Below are positions 5,921 through 6,700 of a DNA stretch of 6,700 nt, piece by piece. The position numbers and the translations under genes are program-made. This DNA comes from Candidatus Acidiferrum typicum (GTDB taxonomy: Bacteria; Acidobacteriota; Terriglobia; Acidiferrales; UBA7541). The notes under the pieces were generated by a model. It was not told the origin of the DNA, searched no databases, and worked only from the letters and a program-made list of their open reading frames with translations. Within the stretch, counting starts at the first letter, position 1, and every line of letters begins with the position of its first letter. The stretch is from positions 1 to 6,700 of the forward strand of contig DLMH01000089.1 of NCBI GenBank assembly GCA_002478115.1. Reading direction: 5' to 3'.

Positions 5921-6256
5921 CGCAAATGAGTTCGCGTTGCACGCGAGACGTCGGGAACCGTTGCAGGCGCGTCAGCGTCGGAGCGCCGGAGGGTTCATCG
6001 CCGACGTTAAGGGGACTCGGACGACCTCACAGGTGATCCACCCGTATTGCGTAATCGGAAGTCATTCTGCAAGTTGGGTGCGCTCGCTCGTCACGTGGAT
6101 GCCAGTTCTACGACACTATCCAAAAGTCCCGTTGGAGGAAATGAAGTGTTACGGAAAGCCGATCGCGCTTCGATCTTCTCGAACGGCGTTTGGGGCCAAC
6201 TCCCGAGTTGCGGACAATCCACTTGGAACGGTCATTCCGTGGGTCGGGCGCGCAGG
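5921..6256. other. Convergent intergenic region without a recognisable gene
   Basis: These 336 bases lie between the 3' ends of the GH79 and NmrA-like genes. Translations on both strands show no protein family I recognise. An imperfect stem (AACGCAA with a bulged TT-C-GCGTT, 5919-5938) overlaps the GH79 stop codon. ACGTCGG (5948-5954) and CCGACGT (6001-6007) form a distant inverted repeat, and CAACT-CCCG-AGTTG (6197-6210) is a small hairpin. None has a following T-run, so no clear intrinsic terminator is seen for either gene. A 43-codon frame with a good ribosome binding site (GGAGG at 6134-6138, GTG at 6146) runs to 6277, but no homology is apparent. Confidence 0.5.
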
Positions 6257-6700
6257 CTAACTAACTTGACGCGCTGAGAGCACATCCCGCGCAGTCGTCC
6301 AACGAATACTGGGATAGCGATCGTTGTCGAGCAGCTCTAGCTTTGCCCGGCCGTCGAACATGTTACGCATGTACTGCATGCCCTGCCATGCCGGGTAAAG
6401 TTCCTTCTTTCCTGGAGCGACCGTGCGCGCGACCTTGATAAGCGTGCCGAGCATTCCCAGACCTCCGGCGCGGAACAGGCGGAACTCCTTTCCGGTCACC
6501 TCGCTTACGACCGCCGTCAGTTCCCGGGCGCTGAGTTGATCGCCAGCAATTCGTAGAAAGCGAGGGGTGAACGGATCAAGAGCCGCGCTCGCCGTGAATG
6601 CGGCCGTGTCGTCCATCGTCGTGAAGTCCATGCGCTGGTCCGCGTCGCCCCAATAGAGGACTCGCTTCAGTTTGAAGAGAATGAGCGGCATCTGACCGGT
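6257..6700 (-). CDS. C-terminal part of an NmrA-like NAD(P)-binding (atypical SDR) protein, 5' end outside window
   Basis: A minus-strand frame is open from the right edge to TAG at 6257, giving 147 residues of an incomplete protein. The first visible in-frame ATG (6691) is internal to the frame, since the reading continues upstream without a stop to base 6700. Features typical of the C-terminal half of NmrA/isoflavone-reductase-like proteins (usually about 290-310 residues) are the short strand with GDADQRMDFTTMDDTAAF, the following PRFLRIAGDQLSARELTAVV segment, and the closing SIRWTTARDVLS. The nucleotide-binding GxxGxxG lies beyond the window, so cofactor use cannot be checked. Such proteins act as redox sensors or small-molecule reductases. 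The gene converges on the GH79 gene and is probably unrelated to the sugar locus. Confidence 0.72.
   Translation of the reverse strand, partial: TGQMPLILFKLKRVLYWGDADQRMDFTTMDDTAAFTASAALDPFTPRFLRIAGDQLSARELTAVVSEVTGKEFRLFRAGGLGMLGTLIKVARTVAPGKKELYPAWQGMQYMRNMFDGRAKLELLDNDRYPSIRWTTARDVLSARQVS

Noticed and set aside
5919..5938. Intrinsic terminator after GH79
   Set aside because: The stem is short and bulged and is not followed by a T-run.
1..6700. CRISPR array, insertion sequence, tRNA or rRNA
   Set aside because: No regularly spaced repeats, transposase, terminal inverted repeats or RNA gene signatures were seen on either strand by eye.

Overview
The window looks like a chromosomal piece of a moderately GC-rich, Gram-negative, soil-type bacterium, most likely an Acidobacteriota (Terriglobia) relative. 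This is an inference. It rests on a GH79 enzyme whose layout matches the Acidobacterium capsulatum beta-glucuronidase, on several Tat-exported enzymes with RR-x-F motifs, and on the general codon and GC character. I see no mobile elements, CRISPR array, tRNA or rRNA.

Layout. The left half is a leftward (minus-strand) operon: a PfkB-family sugar kinase of the 2-keto-3-deoxygluconate kinase type (1714-2796), a long-form 6-phosphogluconate dehydrogenase (143-1636), and the first 36 codons of a protein with an N-terminal twin-arginine motif that leaves the window at base 1. A near-consensus sigma70 promoter (TTGACG-17-TAGGAT) sits just upstream of the kinase. The right half runs rightward: a Tat-exported aldo/keto reductase (3167-4240), then a Tat-exported GH79 beta-glucuronidase-like glycoside hydrolase (4415-5920). 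A convergent region with no recognisable gene (5921-6256) separates these from the C-terminal half of an NmrA-like NAD(P)-binding protein (6257-6700, minus), whose start lies beyond the right edge.

How the genes may work together. A periplasmic GH79 would release glucuronic acid from glycans or glucuronides. The cytoplasmic KDG kinase would phosphorylate the common hexuronate/gluconate intermediate 2-keto-3-deoxygluconate. 6-phosphogluconate dehydrogenase would handle 6-phosphogluconate in the pentose phosphate branch. The divergent arrangement is consistent with a uronate/aldonate utilisation locus, but the isomerase, reductase, dehydratase and aldolase steps are not in view, so this is inference.

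The points most worth a second look are: acidic residues (D32, D34) in place of the usual NADP-phosphate-binding residues in the 6-phosphogluconate dehydrogenase, suggesting NAD+ use; its roughly 30-residue C-terminal extension; a perfect 8-4-8 palindrome just before the GH79 start; a dyad over the kinase promoter; and a long, structured leader before the aldo/keto reductase. No clearly undescribed system is visible.
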